A stretch of 64,000 nucleotides of DNA from Megaleporinus macrocephalus (Eukaryota; Chordata; Actinopteri; Characiformes; Anostomidae). Below are positions 1 through 11,345 of the stretch, piece by piece. The number at the start of each line of letters is the position of its first letter. Position 1 is the first letter of the stretch. The translations under genes and the position numbers were made by a program. The DNA is taken from assembly GCA_021613375.1 (NCBI GenBank), contig CM038720.1, positions 9,614,962 through 9,678,961 of the forward strand, written 5' to 3'. The notes under the pieces were generated by a model. That model ran no database searches. It saw only the letters and a program-made list of their open reading frames with translations, and had not been told where the DNA came from.

Positions 1-37
1 ATAATAAATAATAATAATAATAATAATAATAATAGTA

Positions 38-97
<60 letters not shown>

Positions 98-115
98 ATT
101 AGTATTATTATTATC
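1..115. repeat. (AAT)n/(ATT)n microsatellite
   Basis: Runs of the AAT trinucleotide switch to ATT at about position 40. It lies inside msi2 intron 4 (minus strand). No coding potential. Confidence 0.95.
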
Positions 116-227
116 TGCTGCAAACTGCTAACTAGATTTACATGTCCTGAAGTAAATACAGCAGAAATATCACTCTCTGTAAACAAGTATATCCAAAATT
201 GCAACTTTACAGGAGAGACCAAAAACC

Positions 228-318
228 TACTTTCATTTCAATGTAAGTCAATGGAACCAGAATTTATTCCAAGCTATTTTGGAGAATTTCTATTGGTCCA
301 TTCATCATGAAATTGCTA
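228..318 (-). repeat. Short interspersed repeat (family B), copy 1
   Basis: This block matches, in reverse complement, the segments at about 10360-10440, 53815-53875 and 60725-60800. Shared words include a CATGATG run, TGGACCAA, CCAAAATAGCTTGGA and GGTTCCATTGACTTAC. It has no coding potential. The class is unknown; four copies in 64 kb show that it is a dispersed family. Confidence 0.7.
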
Positions 319-399
319 GACAGTGTAAAAAGCGATTGCCGTGTTCAAAAGTAGAGAACTCAAAATCAACAAAAATAGAGATACGTTTTTCATTGGACA

Positions 400-1640
400 G
401 CGATGACATGCAATAAAGGAAGAAAGAACAAAAGGAAGAACAAAAGGAAATGAAAAAAAAAACAACAGAGGGGAAGAAGGAAGAAAAGAAGAATAGAGGG
501 ACAGAGGAAAATAGAAGAAAGTAGGGAAGAAGGAAAGTAGAGCAGAAAAAGACAAGCAGAAAAGAATGTAATAAAGGATGGAAGATAGACAGAAGATAAA
601 AGAAACAAAATAGAAAGAACAATACACGTTTGAACACTATCTGTGTTAAGTGGCTAGAACTGTGTTATCTGCATTAAAGGAGAAAAAAGAAAGAAAGAAA
701 GAAAGAAAAAAAGAAAGAAAGGAGATAAAAGGAAAGAAGGAAAGATAGAACAAATGAAGGGTACAGAAAAGAGAAAAGAAGGAAAAGAAAAGGAAAAGAA
801 GTAATGAAAAGGGAAAAAGAAATTTAGAAAAAATGTATAAAGAAGGAAAAGCAAGAGAAAAGAAAGAATGAAAAGAGAAACAAAAGAAAAAAGGAAGAAA
901 AGAAACTTAGAAAGAAGGAAGAAAGAAGGAATAGTAAGAGAAAAGAAAGAATGAAAAGGGAGACAAAAGAAAAAAGGAAGAAAACAAATTTAGAAAGAAG
1001 GAAGAAAGAAGGAATAGTAAGAGAAAAGAAAGAATGAAAAGGGAAACGAAAGAAAATAGGAAGAAAACAAACTTAGAAAGAAGGAAGAAAGAAGGAATAG
1101 TAAGAGAAAAGAAAGAAGTAAAAGGGAAACGAAAGAAAAAGAAAGAAAGAAACTTAGAAAGAAGGAAGAAAGAAGGAATAGTAAGAGAAAAGAAAGAAGG
1201 AATAGTAAGAGAAAAGAAAGAAGGAAAAGGGAAACGAAAGAAGAAAAGAAAAGAAACTTAGAAATAAGAAAGAAAGAATAGTAAGAGAAAAGAAAGAAAG
1301 AAACGGGAAACAAAAGAAGAAAAGAAACTTAGAAAGTATAAAGAAAGAAGGAATAAGAAGAGAAAAGAAAGAATGAAACGGGAAACGAAAGAAGAAAAGA
1401 AACTTAGAAAGAATAAAGAAAGACGGAATAGTAAGAGAAAAGAAAGAATGAAAAGGGAAATGAAAGAAAATAGGAAGAAAAGAAACTTAGAAAGAAGGAA
1501 GAAGGAAGGAATAGTAAGAGAAAAGAAAGAAGGAAAAAGAAAACGAAAGAAGAAGGAGGAAAATAAACTTAGAAAGAAGGAAGAAAGAAAAAAAAGAAAG
1601 AGAAAAAGAGAGAAATAAAGAAAGAAAGCAGAAAAAATGT
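400..1640. repeat. Purine-rich (GA/GAA) minisatellite array
   Basis: About 1.2 kb in which the plus strand is almost entirely A and G. Degenerate units of roughly 75-90 bp recur, built around AAACTTAGAAAGAAGGAAG and GGAATAGTAAGAGAAAAG. Translated products are Lys/Arg/Glu-rich on plus and Phe/Leu/Ser-rich on minus and are composition artefacts. The array lies in msi2 intron 4. Long polypurine tracts with partial mirror symmetry can form triplex DNA; that is inference here. Confidence 0.93.
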
Positions 1641-1679
1641 GTAAGAAAGAATAAAAATAAGAATAAACTATTATGGATC

Positions 1680-2060
1680 TGAACGCTACAGTCGCTCTGT
1701 CTCACAGTCTCTCCGACTCGGAGTCTCTACAGCCTGAACATTATTAACCACCGGCCTGAACACCTCCCCAACATCTCTCTCAGCTCGGCTCGGCTCGGCT
1801 CGGCGTGATCTGCGTGCTCAGGTCCCGCGTCCATCATGACTTACATGAGCTGCGCGAGAGCACGAGAGACCTGCTTACGCAGCAGCCGGCCGCCGTCAGC
1901 GGAGCCTCGAACGCAGCCCACCAGTCTGGGCTTATTTAAAGGTTAGCGCTTTAACGCAGCAGCACCTGCACATTACTGTAAATCATTTCACACTCCGCAC
2001 ACAAAAGAGCAGCCCAACAGCGTGTCTTTAATCAGAAGCTGCTTCGCCGCAATTTCCTTT
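1680..2060. other. GC-rich single-copy block in msi2 intron
   Basis: A CpG-rich patch between the purine array and AT-rich intron. It contains five tandem CTCGG-like pentamers at about 1782-1803 and several CGCAGCAG words. No open frame with recognisable similarity is seen and it is not repeated elsewhere in the window. It could be a regulatory element or an unrecognised exon; nothing decides this from one sequence. Confidence 0.35.
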
Positions 2061-3562
2061 AATTTTCTTTTTCTGCCAAACAGAAACACAGCCCCCCACC
2101 TCAGCCTCCAATCCCCCCCACCCAAAAAGATTACTCTCCTCTATTTTTATGAACAATTCAGAGCAGGAGGATAAACACTATCTGCGCTATGAACAAGGGC
2201 GGACGCCACATCATAAACCCCACAGATGTACTGCAAGCGTAGTCTGGACTCAGGTCAGATTTATTTCGCTTATTTAAACCTGAGCCCACGTGTATTCACG
2301 GGGGTCTGACAACAAAAACAGAGTTTGGGGGCTGCTTGATTTGTTATTTGCTGTCAAGTCAAACAATAAACCAAACAATATTGTCTGGGTTTAGGGAAGT
2401 CTTTGTGAATGGACCAACAAAAACAGATTCAGAGTGTCCGAATACTTATGGACTATTTCTATTGCTCTGTAAATCATATATATATAAAGGACGCCTGCTG
2501 TTATCTACAATGAAGAATAACACAAAGGCTATGCTTCACTATGGAAGGGCATTGTAATGCTGTTATAAATCACTTATTACACATTAACTAACAGTCGTTA
2601 GTAATTAGCTGGCTGCTTTATTAAGCTGTAACTGAAGGGGGTTCGTTTATGACTCTCTGTAAAGTTTAATACAAGCATAACACGGAAATTAGTACTTCAT
2701 CCAACTCACTGTTTTATAAAACACTAATAAGCAGCCAGTTAATCAGCAGTATTGATAATATACTAAGCTAGTTAGGTTCTAATGACATTAGAAAACCCAA
2801 TAAATAATTAAATAATAATTAATAAAGAACACCTAAAATTCTGCACAACTGCCTATCATGTATAATACGCAAAAACACAAAGTGCCCCGGAAAAATGTTC
2901 AATCGGCTGCAGTTATTGCTTAATAATAAGTTACTAATAATAGTAATTAGCAGACCATTTAATTACCTTGATTACTCTGAATCACACAGACCTCTGCACA
3001 GTCCCGGTGCTCAATTCAGAGGGGTTTGATGTGAAATGCTTCACTGCAGAGACACAGAACAGCTCGCACTCGCTTCACGGTGCAGGTGTATTGAACCGGG
3101 GGGGTTGCAAAGTCTACAGCCCAGACCCAGCCGCCCTGTTTACCACTCTACCAGCTACCAGGGAGCCTATTTAGCCTTAGGATGCCCAGTCAAACTTGTA
3201 TCACACTAACTACCGTGAAAGTGTCCCAGTCATTCAGAAGCATTTCTCGTAATAACTTTAAGTGAGGGAGCTTTTAGTGGTGGACGTCTGGTTCCATTCA
3301 CCACCATTGACTTCATAAGTTTCTCTAGAATGGAGCATTTTACACCAAGCCGCTTGCTGGTTTTGTTATAGTGTGTGGTAATAAGCTGACAGCCGGTTTC
3401 CAGCTACTGGCTTGCCGATGCTAATAATGCTGTTGTGTTTTGATTAATAATATCTCCTTATATTTCAATTTCCTATGAGCCATGAGGTCAAATTTTAACT
3501 TCGAACCTATCCAGAACTTATCCAGAACCTACAAAAACACTGAGTTTATTTATTATGAAAGT
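2061..3562. other. AT-rich intronic sequence, no feature seen
   Basis: Part of msi2 intron 4. Only short open frames without recognisable similarity. I see no splice-bounded segment resembling the later Musashi exons (end of RRM1, RRM2 or the C-terminal region) on the minus strand. Confidence 0.5.
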
Positions 3563-3581
3563 GAATATATATATATATATG

Positions 3582-3616
<35 letters not shown>

Positions 3617-3617
3617 G
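3563..3617. repeat. (AT)n(GATA)n microsatellite
   Basis: An AT dinucleotide run of about 16 bases is followed by roughly ten GATA tetramers. Intronic. Confidence 0.95.
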
Positions 3618-4039
3618 TGTGTGCATGTATATCTATTTATTATCAACATTACATGTAAAACACAAAAACACAGAAGACATGTAGGTTTAATGATCATTTT
3701 GCATGCTAAATAAATAAAACGGCTATATTTGTGTTGCAGACATGGTGACCCCTGCTTCCTATGCCCACCACTGTAAACAAATCTGAGACCTCCATAAGGA
3801 AGAAGTACATCACACCAAACCACGCTCACTAACTGACTGATTTTATGCTGAAATTTAGAAAAACTGGTGGACTTCCCCTTCCCATACATATACAGGTGTA
3901 ACGGAAGCTGGCAGGTCGTGACCTTTCAAATAAAGACATTGAACAGAACGCCCGTTTCCTTCATAAAGCCCAAGCAAGGCTGTCTCGTCTCTTCTCTTCT
4001 ACCCCCCCCCAACCTCCATCCTACCCGCCCCCCCCTCCC

Positions 4040-4450
4040 TTCGTAACGGTGAGCAACAAGTCGATACCGTCTAAGCCGAGCGTGACTGTATCTCGGCGGT
4101 ACCTGCCGCCGCGCTCGCCCTCCCCGCTCTATCTAAAAGCCACCTCTCTCCTCCGAAAGCTCCCCTTCGAGCGGACTCCGGCAATCAAAGCCATTTATTT
4201 TTCAATATGCGCCGCTCCATTCACCCCGCTGATTGAAGCAGGCTGCATAACACCCCCCGCTGAGGGAAAACTTCAGATGAATCTGATTTCAGCTGAGCGC
4301 CATCTATTCCGATGCCGTGCCGGCAGCCCTTCAGAAATCAGCGCCGCGCTTCATTATTCGGCTGCTGTTAGCCGTGCAGGCGGAGGCCCGGCGCAGCGCA
4401 ACACACCTGACATTTCAGGGCTTTTAAAATGACAATGGTAGGGGGTGTGG
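4040..4450. promoter_or_regulatory. Candidate conserved noncoding block in msi2 intron 4
   Basis: Single-copy, GC-balanced sequence standing out from the repetitive intron, with homeodomain-like words (AATCAAAGCC, CATTTATT) and phased CGCCGC stretches. A 127-codon frame on the plus strand shows no recognised domain and is opposite to msi2. It resembles a developmental enhancer in texture only; conservation has not been tested. Confidence 0.25.
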
Positions 4451-5189
4451 TGGTGGTGGTGCTGGTGGTTGTGTAGTGGGGAGGTGGGCAGCGTGGGACC
4501 CCGACTTTTTCGACTTTTCTGATTTAGGGAAAAAAATACAAATAAATAGCGGCGTCCTGCTACGCAAATGGGAACCAGGCGGCACGTACACAGGAGCCCA
4601 ACTCTGTAATTAGTTGAATGTCAGCTGTCAAAAGTGATGCGGAGAGAATCCAGTGAGAATCCAACTTCCAGCGTTTAAACCCCACGTCAACACTCAGCTC
4701 AAGGCGCCTCGTGAAAAAGGGGACCTGGGGCTTGGGGAACGCAAAAGCAGTTGCGTTTGTAATCCGTTGGAACGACCACAAGCGAGGGAAGACGACGATG
4801 AGGAAGGGTGATGGTGGAAAGGGGGGATGGGGGGTTGTTAGAACTGCTGCTCCAGGGGAGGATACATTTCAATCAAGGACACGGTTCATCCCTAAGCCCT
4901 TGAAAGAATGTCGGCGGCGGTCTAGACGCCACCAGCCTCGGAGAGCAGATGCTCCTCGCCCTCAGCCGTGGAACAGCACTTCCAAGTAAAGCAGCCCAGA
5001 CCTACAGCTAGAGTTTGCACAACAACTTTCTTTAATGAGCACACACAGTTTACATTGCATTGCATTGACAGAGCATTGAAACAGTGACTTGGGAGTGGGG
5101 TGGGGGGGTCCACAGCTGAAGTGCACGGGGTGGGTAGGGGGGGTGGAGATGAAAAAGCAGCCCATGCAAAATGCAAAGAGGAGACGTAC
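4451..5189 (-). other. msi2 intron 4, 5' part
   Basis: Begins at the donor GTACGT just below exon 4 and continues leftward past the window edge. It includes a GGT-rich run at about 4448-4475 and G-rich runs near 4820 and 5095. No further Musashi exon was recognised. Confidence 0.6.
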
Positions 5190-5274
5190 CGTCTTTGAGT
5201 CTAACTCGTGGTGCGGTTGAGCTAAGACTTTATCTACACTGGCCGCATCGGCGAACGTAACGAAGCCAAACCCT
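5190..5274 (-). CDS. msi2: msi2 coding exon 4 (RNP1)
   Basis: 85 nt, acceptor CTCCAG, donor GTACGT. It completes RNP1 (RGFGFVTF) and continues to HHELDSKT, ending in phase 0. This is the last msi2 exon seen in the window. Confidence 0.95.
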
Positions 5275-5729
5275 CTGGAGAGAAAGAGAGAAACAACAAG
5301 ACACAGGTGAGCACCGGGGACATGACATCACTGGCACAACCCTAACCAATCCTATTAAGCCGGCCAGGGCTGCCGTCCCTCGCCCCTTATTTTTATTTCT
5401 TTCTTTCTTTTTAAAAGGAGGACGCCGGGGTCGCGCTGTACAGCCTGCCGTGGCGGTGCAGTCCCAGGTCAATGTCAAACTGCATTAGGCAGCAGCTTTG
5501 GACGGCCGGCTCCTCCCGCTTAATCTATCTGACAGCGCGACCCAAGGCATGACACTTTAAATATAGACGGCTTGCCGAGCCCGGCCAGCAGCCGGAGCCC
5601 GGGTGAGGGCAAGAAGAGAGGTTCACCTGGAGCGCTTTGTGGTGGGATCCCTCATCACCATACATTCTCTGATCTCTCCAAATTTGCTAAAATAATCTCT
5701 AAGGCTGTCTGTGGACGAAGAGAGAGAGA

Positions 5730-5760
<31 letters not shown>

Positions 5761-6404
5761 CAGGGGTCAGTGATCAGGCAGGAGGTCGAATAGAGGACTG
5801 CAAATCTGCATAACCTTGCAGAACATGCACACACGAGCACTAGACTTGACAAAAGATGCGAGGCTTACCTGGTGAGGTTTGCCAGCTGAGGCCACCGATG
5901 AACATTTTGCTGGAAGGACAAAAACAAAAACAAAAACAAGAAGAAGAAGAGAGAAGAAAGTGAGTGCAGATGCCTGATCGGCCATATTGGCGTGTAAGGA
6001 CTTGCAAAAGAAGAGAAAAGCGAACGAGACGAGGCGAAAGAGAAGGAAAGCGCGCTTTTTTTCTCTCTAGATGAGGCGAAAAAGAGACTGGTGCTGGTTG
6101 AGAGAGGAGAGGAGAGGAGAAGAGGAGAGGAGGAGGGGGGGGGGGGGTATAGAAACGAGGCCACGCAAACAAAGCTGGCGCTCCAGTGCGCTGGATCCGG
6201 AAGGACGAAACGAACGAAAAGCTAGAGCTCCAGCACTTCAGCCCAACAGTAAAAAAAGAAAAAGAACGAAAGGATGATGATAAACCGCGCGGAGCTGCGG
6301 AGGAAAAACGGCTTAAAGTCCCCTCAAGTCCTGTGCGCTTACCCCGGGTCATGCTGCGTATCGTTGGGGCTTCCAGACGTGGCTTGGCTCCCGTCTCCAT
6401 CCAT
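5190..6404 (-). CDS. msi2: Musashi RNA-binding protein 2, 5' partial gene (coding exons 1-4)
   Basis: Musashi proteins are cytoplasmic RNA-binding regulators that bind UAG-containing sites in 3' UTRs and repress or activate translation of stem-cell mRNAs. Four exons join in frame: 6343-6404, 5869-5909, 5627-5708 and 5190-5274, 270 nt or 90 codons, all with GT-AG introns of 433, 160 and 352 bp. The product begins [14 protein letters not shown]2 is KMFIGGL (residues 22-28) and RNP1 is RGFGFVTF (62-69), split by intron 3. Residues around [16 protein letters not shown] and the Ser-rich N-terminus match Musashi-2 rather than Musashi-1, which differs in this stretch. Human MSI2 is 328 residues, so the end of RRM1, all of RRM2 and the C-terminal region lie off the left edge; musashi genes are known for very large later introns. 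The start is the first in-frame ATG, matching the family N-terminus. Whether this is the a or b fish paralogue cannot be decided here. Confidence 0.95.
5627..5708 (-). CDS. msi2: msi2 coding exon 3
   Basis: 82 nt, acceptor TCCACAG, donor GTGAAC. It encodes the first helix and second strand of RRM1 ([19 protein letters not shown], then RDPTTKRS). Confidence 0.95.
5728..5761. repeat. (GA)n microsatellite in msi2 intron 2
   Basis: AGAGAG run of about 34 bp. On the transcribed (minus) strand it is a CT tract just upstream of the exon 3 acceptor, so it forms an unusually long pyrimidine tract for that splice site. Confidence 0.9.
5869..5909 (-). CDS. msi2: msi2 coding exon 2 (41 nt, RNP2)
   Basis: Acceptor TTCCAG, donor GTAAGC. 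It encodes [13 protein letters not shown], which carries the RNP2 strand of RRM1. Phases match exons 1 and 3 exactly. Confidence 0.95.
6103..6148. repeat. GGAGA/G-run low-complexity tract in msi2 intron 1
   Basis: GAGGAGA repeats followed by a run of about 13 G. Intronic, C/T-rich on the transcribed strand. Confidence 0.85.
6343..6404 (-). CDS. msi2: msi2 coding exon 1
   Basis: 62 nt encoding the N-terminal 20 residues plus two bases of codon 21. ATG at 6404-6402, donor GTAAGC at 6342-6337. It encodes the unstructured leader ending in QHDPG just before RRM1, as in other Musashi-2 proteins. Confidence 0.93.
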
Positions 6405-6568
6405 AGCTAATGGAAGTATAGGCAGAGAGGACTGAGAGAGCCACACACGCTCGCGCACTCTCTCTCTCTCACACTCACTCACTCACACGCACGCACGCAC
6501 GCACCCGCACACACACGCGCGAACGGAGAGAGAGGGAGAGGGAGAGAGAGGGACAGAGAGAGAGAGAT

Positions 6569-6603
<35 letters not shown>

Positions 6604-6760
6604 GCAGAAAGCAGCGGAGCCCCTGCGAGCAGAGAGCAGCAACTGAGCCGGGAATGCAGGCGTCACACGTGGGATCAGCTCAGCCCGCGGGGGGCGGGGC
6701 CGCCGAGCCTGGCTCAGCCAATCCGATTGACGTCACGCCGGAGAGAACGCCCCCCTAACT
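6405..6760 (-). promoter_or_regulatory. msi2: msi2 5' UTR and promoter
   Basis: Just upstream of the msi2 ATG is a CT-repeat leader (6455-6602 on the plus strand), then a CpG-rich core. It has a GC box (GGGGCGGGGC, 6691-6700), a CCAAT box (GCCAAT, 6717-6722) and a perfect CRE (TGACGTCA, 6728-6735). There is no TATA box at a sensible distance. The order CRE, CCAAT, GC box toward the gene suits a CpG-island promoter with transcription starting around 6600-6660; the exact start is not visible. Confidence 0.7.
6455..6602. repeat. CT/CA/GA low-complexity tract in the msi2 leader
   Basis: Alternating CT, CA and GA dinucleotide runs, probably within the msi2 5' UTR. On the transcribed strand it is mostly pyrimidine. 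Confidence 0.9.
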
Positions 6761-8770
6761 GGAGCGGGCAAACCACGCCCCCTGCTGGCGAAGGCGCGCT
6801 CTTCTTGCAGTGCGCGCGCTTGGCGCTCAGAGGGCGCTCTGTGGAGAGCTAGAAAAGACGTTTTTTTGGAGATGTGAATGAAATAAAGACTCAAGTGAAG
6901 GTCGAGTGAAACAATATGTAGTGACAAGTGGGCTTAGTTCTCTGAAATAGGGTGTAAAAACCGAAAACGATTAGAATATGATGGTCCTCAGTCTTACAGG
7001 TTTCAAGCAGAGTGCTTGAAAAAAACTTCAGGAGAGTCCAAATGAGTGAGAAAGCTAAATAGCTTCCAGATAGAAGCCAAAATGAAGCTCAATTTTCAGA
7101 ATTCATCATATTTTAAAAGTGTTTCAACCTCAAGTCACATTAGTAGAGAAAAGGTAAATAAGCAAGTACAGTAGAGTTCTCCAAATGTTGGGTAAAACAT
7201 CTAAAATGTAATCTTATTTTATATATTTCAGTCTACACCTACATATATACATTACAGTTACATACATATATACATTACTGTTGTATACTGTTACCTTATA
7301 TAGCTTACATATGAAATATAGATAAAGTATATGAATATATATGAAATATAAAAACATAAATACATGTGTGCCTTACCAAGAAAACAATTGATTCTGATTC
7401 GAAATATAGTGTAATTTAAAGCTCTCTCAAGCTGTTGAAAGAAAAGCTCAGTGAGCACCAAAAGTAGTCCAATTCCTAAAGTCATTAATAAAATAACGGC
7501 TCAGAAAGAAGTAGGCATAGTGTAAAAATATCCTCAAGTACAAATAGCATAAATCCATACTTATGTAGCCTTAAATGAGTTACATGTAAAATGTGAAGTG
7601 TGAAGAAATAACCAGCTAGCGCCCGCATGTCAGTCTCGTTATACCACTCTGCACCTCAAGAGGCGATAGTGAGTCATTGTAGTGTCATGTCGAAGAGGTG
7701 TATTCTAACCTCTGGTCAATCATTTTGAAGGTGCTGCTCTTGGTTAGATCATTTAAAAACAGGTGGCCAATGAATAATTGGAACCGTAAACACGGCCATG
7801 ATGGCCGAAGCTCTAGGCAAGAATCCACAATCAGCAGCAAACAGAAGAAGTGAGATGAATAGAAGGAAACAGGAATTTGGTTGGTGTTTCTTTCCACCGA
7901 TGGAGATGTTCCTGGAAGCAAATGAAGGGATGAAGTTTAATGCTGAAGAACATCTCACGGCAATTCTTCTAGACTGGTCAGAACTGAAGAGAGAGGAGGA
8001 GGGACTGAAAATGATAGACTGCCTCATCTTACGAATTGCTCCTATTTTACTAACCTGAGGTAAAATAACTTTAATTCATTGAAATAAGTTTAACTTTTTG
8101 TATTCACCTTAACCGTAACGAGTGAAAGTAAATTTGCGGGGAATTACGATTTTCAGGAATAACAACTAATCATTGATCAGCCCGTAAAGATCGTAACATC
8201 TAAAAGGAAAGGCACCCTGTGGATAAATAATAATAAAACAACCTCTATTGCAAAATTTAAACAAAAAATATTGTGTCTAGGAGGAATAAGAATCACCACT
8301 CCTGATCCAAGGTCTTCTAGGGTCTTCAGGGTCTGAAACAAAGAGAAGAAGAAAGACAAGCACTCAACTTTTCCTAGACAGTATAAGGTGAGTTCGGTCA
8401 GATAATCCTCTTCTCCCACCACCATCCAAGCTACCCTCCGAGAGCAAAGGCTGAAAATCTCCTCTGGGACTGTGGAGCTCTTTTTCTATTTTGGGCTCTT
8501 TCAGTCTAAATTAAAATGATAACGCTCTAAATTGGGAGGTATGAGCAGCAGTAATGGGGTCCAGGAGTTGAACCAGTAGAAGAAAATGAAAGTACATTCG
8601 GAATAAAATGTGAAGCACTGAAGTACAACTGAGTAGGAAAACAGAGATACTTGAGTAGAAACCCTTGAGTAGTGAACATTTAGTCCCACAGAGCAAGGTC
8701 GACAATGTCCCCTGGGCGTTTACTGCGGATCTAAAGGAGCTCACCACTACCTGTCTCAACTCCTCTTATT
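6761..8770. other. Intergenic, AT-rich, no gene seen
   Basis: Upstream flank of msi2. Only short frames. Small TATATA/ACATATA runs at about 7210-7350. A candidate frame near 7798-8055 (86 codons) has no recognised similarity and is most likely chance. Confidence 0.6.
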
Positions 8771-8784
8771 TACTTATATGTTCC

Positions 8785-8910
8785 AGTTACACCCAGGTGT
8801 GTCCACTAACCTCCAGCTAACAACCACACTAGGGGCAGTGAAACACCCACATATAGACACACACATACACACTAGTGAACACACACACTGGGGGGCAATG
8901 GAAAACCCAC

Positions 8911-8984
<74 letters not shown>

Positions 8985-10140
8985 GTGAACACACACACTA
9001 AGGGGCAGTGAAACACCCACATATACACACACACTAGGGGGCAGTGAGACACCCACATATACACACACACACTAGTGAACACACACACTAGGGGCAGTGA
9101 AACACCCGCATATAGACACACACATACACACTAGTGAACACACACACTGGGGGGCAGTGAAAAACCCACATATACACACACACTAGTGAACACACACACA
9201 CTAGGGGGCAGTGAAACACCCACATATACACACACACTAGTGAACACACACACACTAGGGGCAGTGAAACACCCACATATACACACACACTAGTAAACAC
9301 ACACACAAAGGGGCAGTGAAACACCCACATATACACACACACTAGTGAACACACACACTAGGGGGCAGTGAAACACCCACATATACACACACTAGTGAAC
9401 ACACGCACTAGGGGGCAATGAAACACTAGTGAACACACACTAAGGAACACACACACTAGGCGGCAGTGAGTGAAACACCCACATGTACACACACATGCTA
9501 GGGGGCAGTAAAACATTCACATATACACACACTAGTGAACACTAGTGAACACACACACTATGGGGCAGTGAAACACCCACATATACACACACTAGTGAAC
9601 ACTATTGAGCACACACACTATGGGGCAGTGAAACACTCACATATACACACACTAGTGAACACACACACACTAGGGGGCAGTGAAACACCCACATATACAC
9701 ACACTAGTGAACACACACACTAGGGGGCAATGAAACACCCACATATACACACACTAGTGAACACACGCACTAGGGGGCAATGAAACACTAGTGAACACAC
9801 ACTAGGAAATACATACTAGGTGGCAGTGAGTGAAACACCCACATGTACACGCACTAGTGAACACACATGCTAGGGGGGGCAGTAAAGCACTCACATATAC
9901 ATACAGTAGTAAGCACACACATATACACACACACTGGGGGCAGTAAAACACACATACTAGAGAACACACCAACTAGGGGGCAGTGAATCACATACTAGTA
10001 AACAAACACACTATCCTCATAGCCGGGTGAGCTGTTGGGGCTTAGGTGCCTTACTCAGGGGCATTTCAGTCGTACCCTGTCGATCCAGGGGACATGGCGA
10101 GCCAAGACTGGATCCCTAACCTTCAGCCCACAACTGCCCA
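8785..10140 (-). repeat. tRNA-headed SINE with internally expanded minisatellite
   Basis: The right end (about 10010-10140) matches the head of the SINE at 39166-39366, including the tRNA-like stretch read on the minus strand. To its left, about 1.2 kb is built from variants of a 50-80 bp unit: CACTAGTGAACACACACACT, GGGGGCAGTGAAACACCCACATATAC. The unit is itself a normal internal part of the SINE, so the array arose by tandem growth within the element. An (AT)n run of about 59 bp occupies 8912-8970. Peptides encoded across the array are repeat artefacts. Confidence 0.85.
8912..8970. repeat. (AT)n microsatellite
   Basis: Pure TA dinucleotide run of about 59 bp inside the SINE-derived minisatellite. 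Confidence 0.97.
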
Positions 10141-10359
10141 CTGTAACAGCATGAACTAAGCAACACCAACTTCTAATATTCCATATTAACACAGAAACAT
10201 TTCCCTATTAGTTCCTGGTGACTTTGATGTCACAGAAGTATTAGTGTAACAGAGAAAGGCTGATATAAATGATAATATAAATGAAAATATTTTAAATACC
10301 GCCTATGAAGGACCATCCAGTTTACATGGAGAGAAGAGAATTTTGCACATGATGTGAAA

Positions 10360-10440
10360 AGTTTCATGATGGATGATCCAATAGAAATGCTCCAACATAG
10401 CTTGGAAAAAGTCTGGTTCCATTGACTTACTTTAAAAGTA
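10360..10440 (+). repeat. Short interspersed repeat (family B), copy 2
   Basis: Same family as 228-318. Shared words are TTTCATGATGGATG, CCAATAGAAATGCTCCAA, TAGCTTGGAA and GGTTCCATTGACTTAC. Confidence 0.7.
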
Positions 10441-10524
10441 AAGACAGTTTCTGTCCTCTTCTGCAAATTTGCTATTTTGGAGATACTTGTCCCCTAATCA
10501 CTGCCCAATCAGAAGACACACACA

Positions 10525-11345
10525 CCAACTTTCCACAGAGTCAATTGCTACAGACCTCCAAACTTCATGTAGTCTTCAGATCAGCTCAGGAACAGAGCGT
10601 AGAGAGCTTCATGGAATGGGTTTCCATTGCTGAGCACTTTACATCAATTCAAAGTGTTGAATGCAGTGCTGTAAAGCACACCACCACTGGACTCTAGAGC
10701 AGTGGGCCGTGTTCTCTGGAGTGACAAATCACTAGCTTCGTCTGGCTGTTCTTTGGACGAGTCTGGGTTTGGTGGTTGCCAGGAGAACGGTACTTGTCTA
10801 ACTGCATTGTGTCGAGTGTAAAGTTTGGTGGAGGGGGGATCATGATGTCTGGGTGTGTTTCAGGAGTTGGGCTCGGCCCCTCAGTTCCAGTGAAAGGAAC
10901 TCTTAATGTTTCAGCAGACCAAGAGAGTTTGGACAGCTCGCCACTTTGTGCAGACAGTTTGGGGACGGCCCCTTCCTGTTCCAACATGACTGCCCACCAG
11001 TGCACAAAGCAGCTCCATAAAGACATGGAGGAGCGAGTTTGGTGTGGAAGAACTTGACTGGCCTGCACAGAGTCCTGACCTCAACCTGATAGAACACCTT
11101 TGGGATGAATTAGAGCGGAGACTGCGGGCCAGACCTTCTCGTCCAACATCAGAGTCTGACCTCACACATGTGCTCCTGGAAGAACTGTTGGTCAAACATT
11201 CCCATAAACACTCTCCTAAACCGTGTGGAGAGCCTTCCCAGAAGAGCTGAAGCTGTTATAGCTGCAAAGGTTGGGCCGACATCATATTAAACCCTATGGA
11301 TTAAGAATGGGACGTCACTTCAGTTCATATGCGAGTGAAGAGAGG
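10525..11345 (+). pseudogene. Decayed Tc1-like transposase, 5' truncated
   Basis: This is the C-terminal two thirds of a Tc1/mariner-family transposase, which cuts and pastes DNA flanked by short inverted repeats. Readable pieces are [35 protein letters not shown], and after a frame change EELDWPAQSPDLNLIEHLWD (the catalytic D-x-(34-35)-E region) and ELERRLRARPSRPTS. The reading frame breaks between these pieces. The N-terminal helix-turn-helix and the left terminal repeat are missing. The right part ends in the usual TATTAAACCCTATGG tail. It is inactive. Confidence 0.88.

Noticed and set aside
305..1705. Phe/Leu/Ser-rich and Lys/Arg/Glu-rich frames
   Set aside because: Composition artefacts of the purine-rich array.
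5840..6400. 186-codon minus frame overlapping msi2 exons 1 and 2
   Set aside because: It reads mostly intron in a frame that differs from msi2 except over the short exon 2; spliced exons explain the locus better.
7798..8058. 86-codon plus frame as a small gene
   Set aside because: No recognised similarity, promoter or splice context; length expected by chance.
8774..9723. Frames with VCVYMWVFHCP and related repeats
   Set aside because: Derived from the CA-rich SINE minisatellite.
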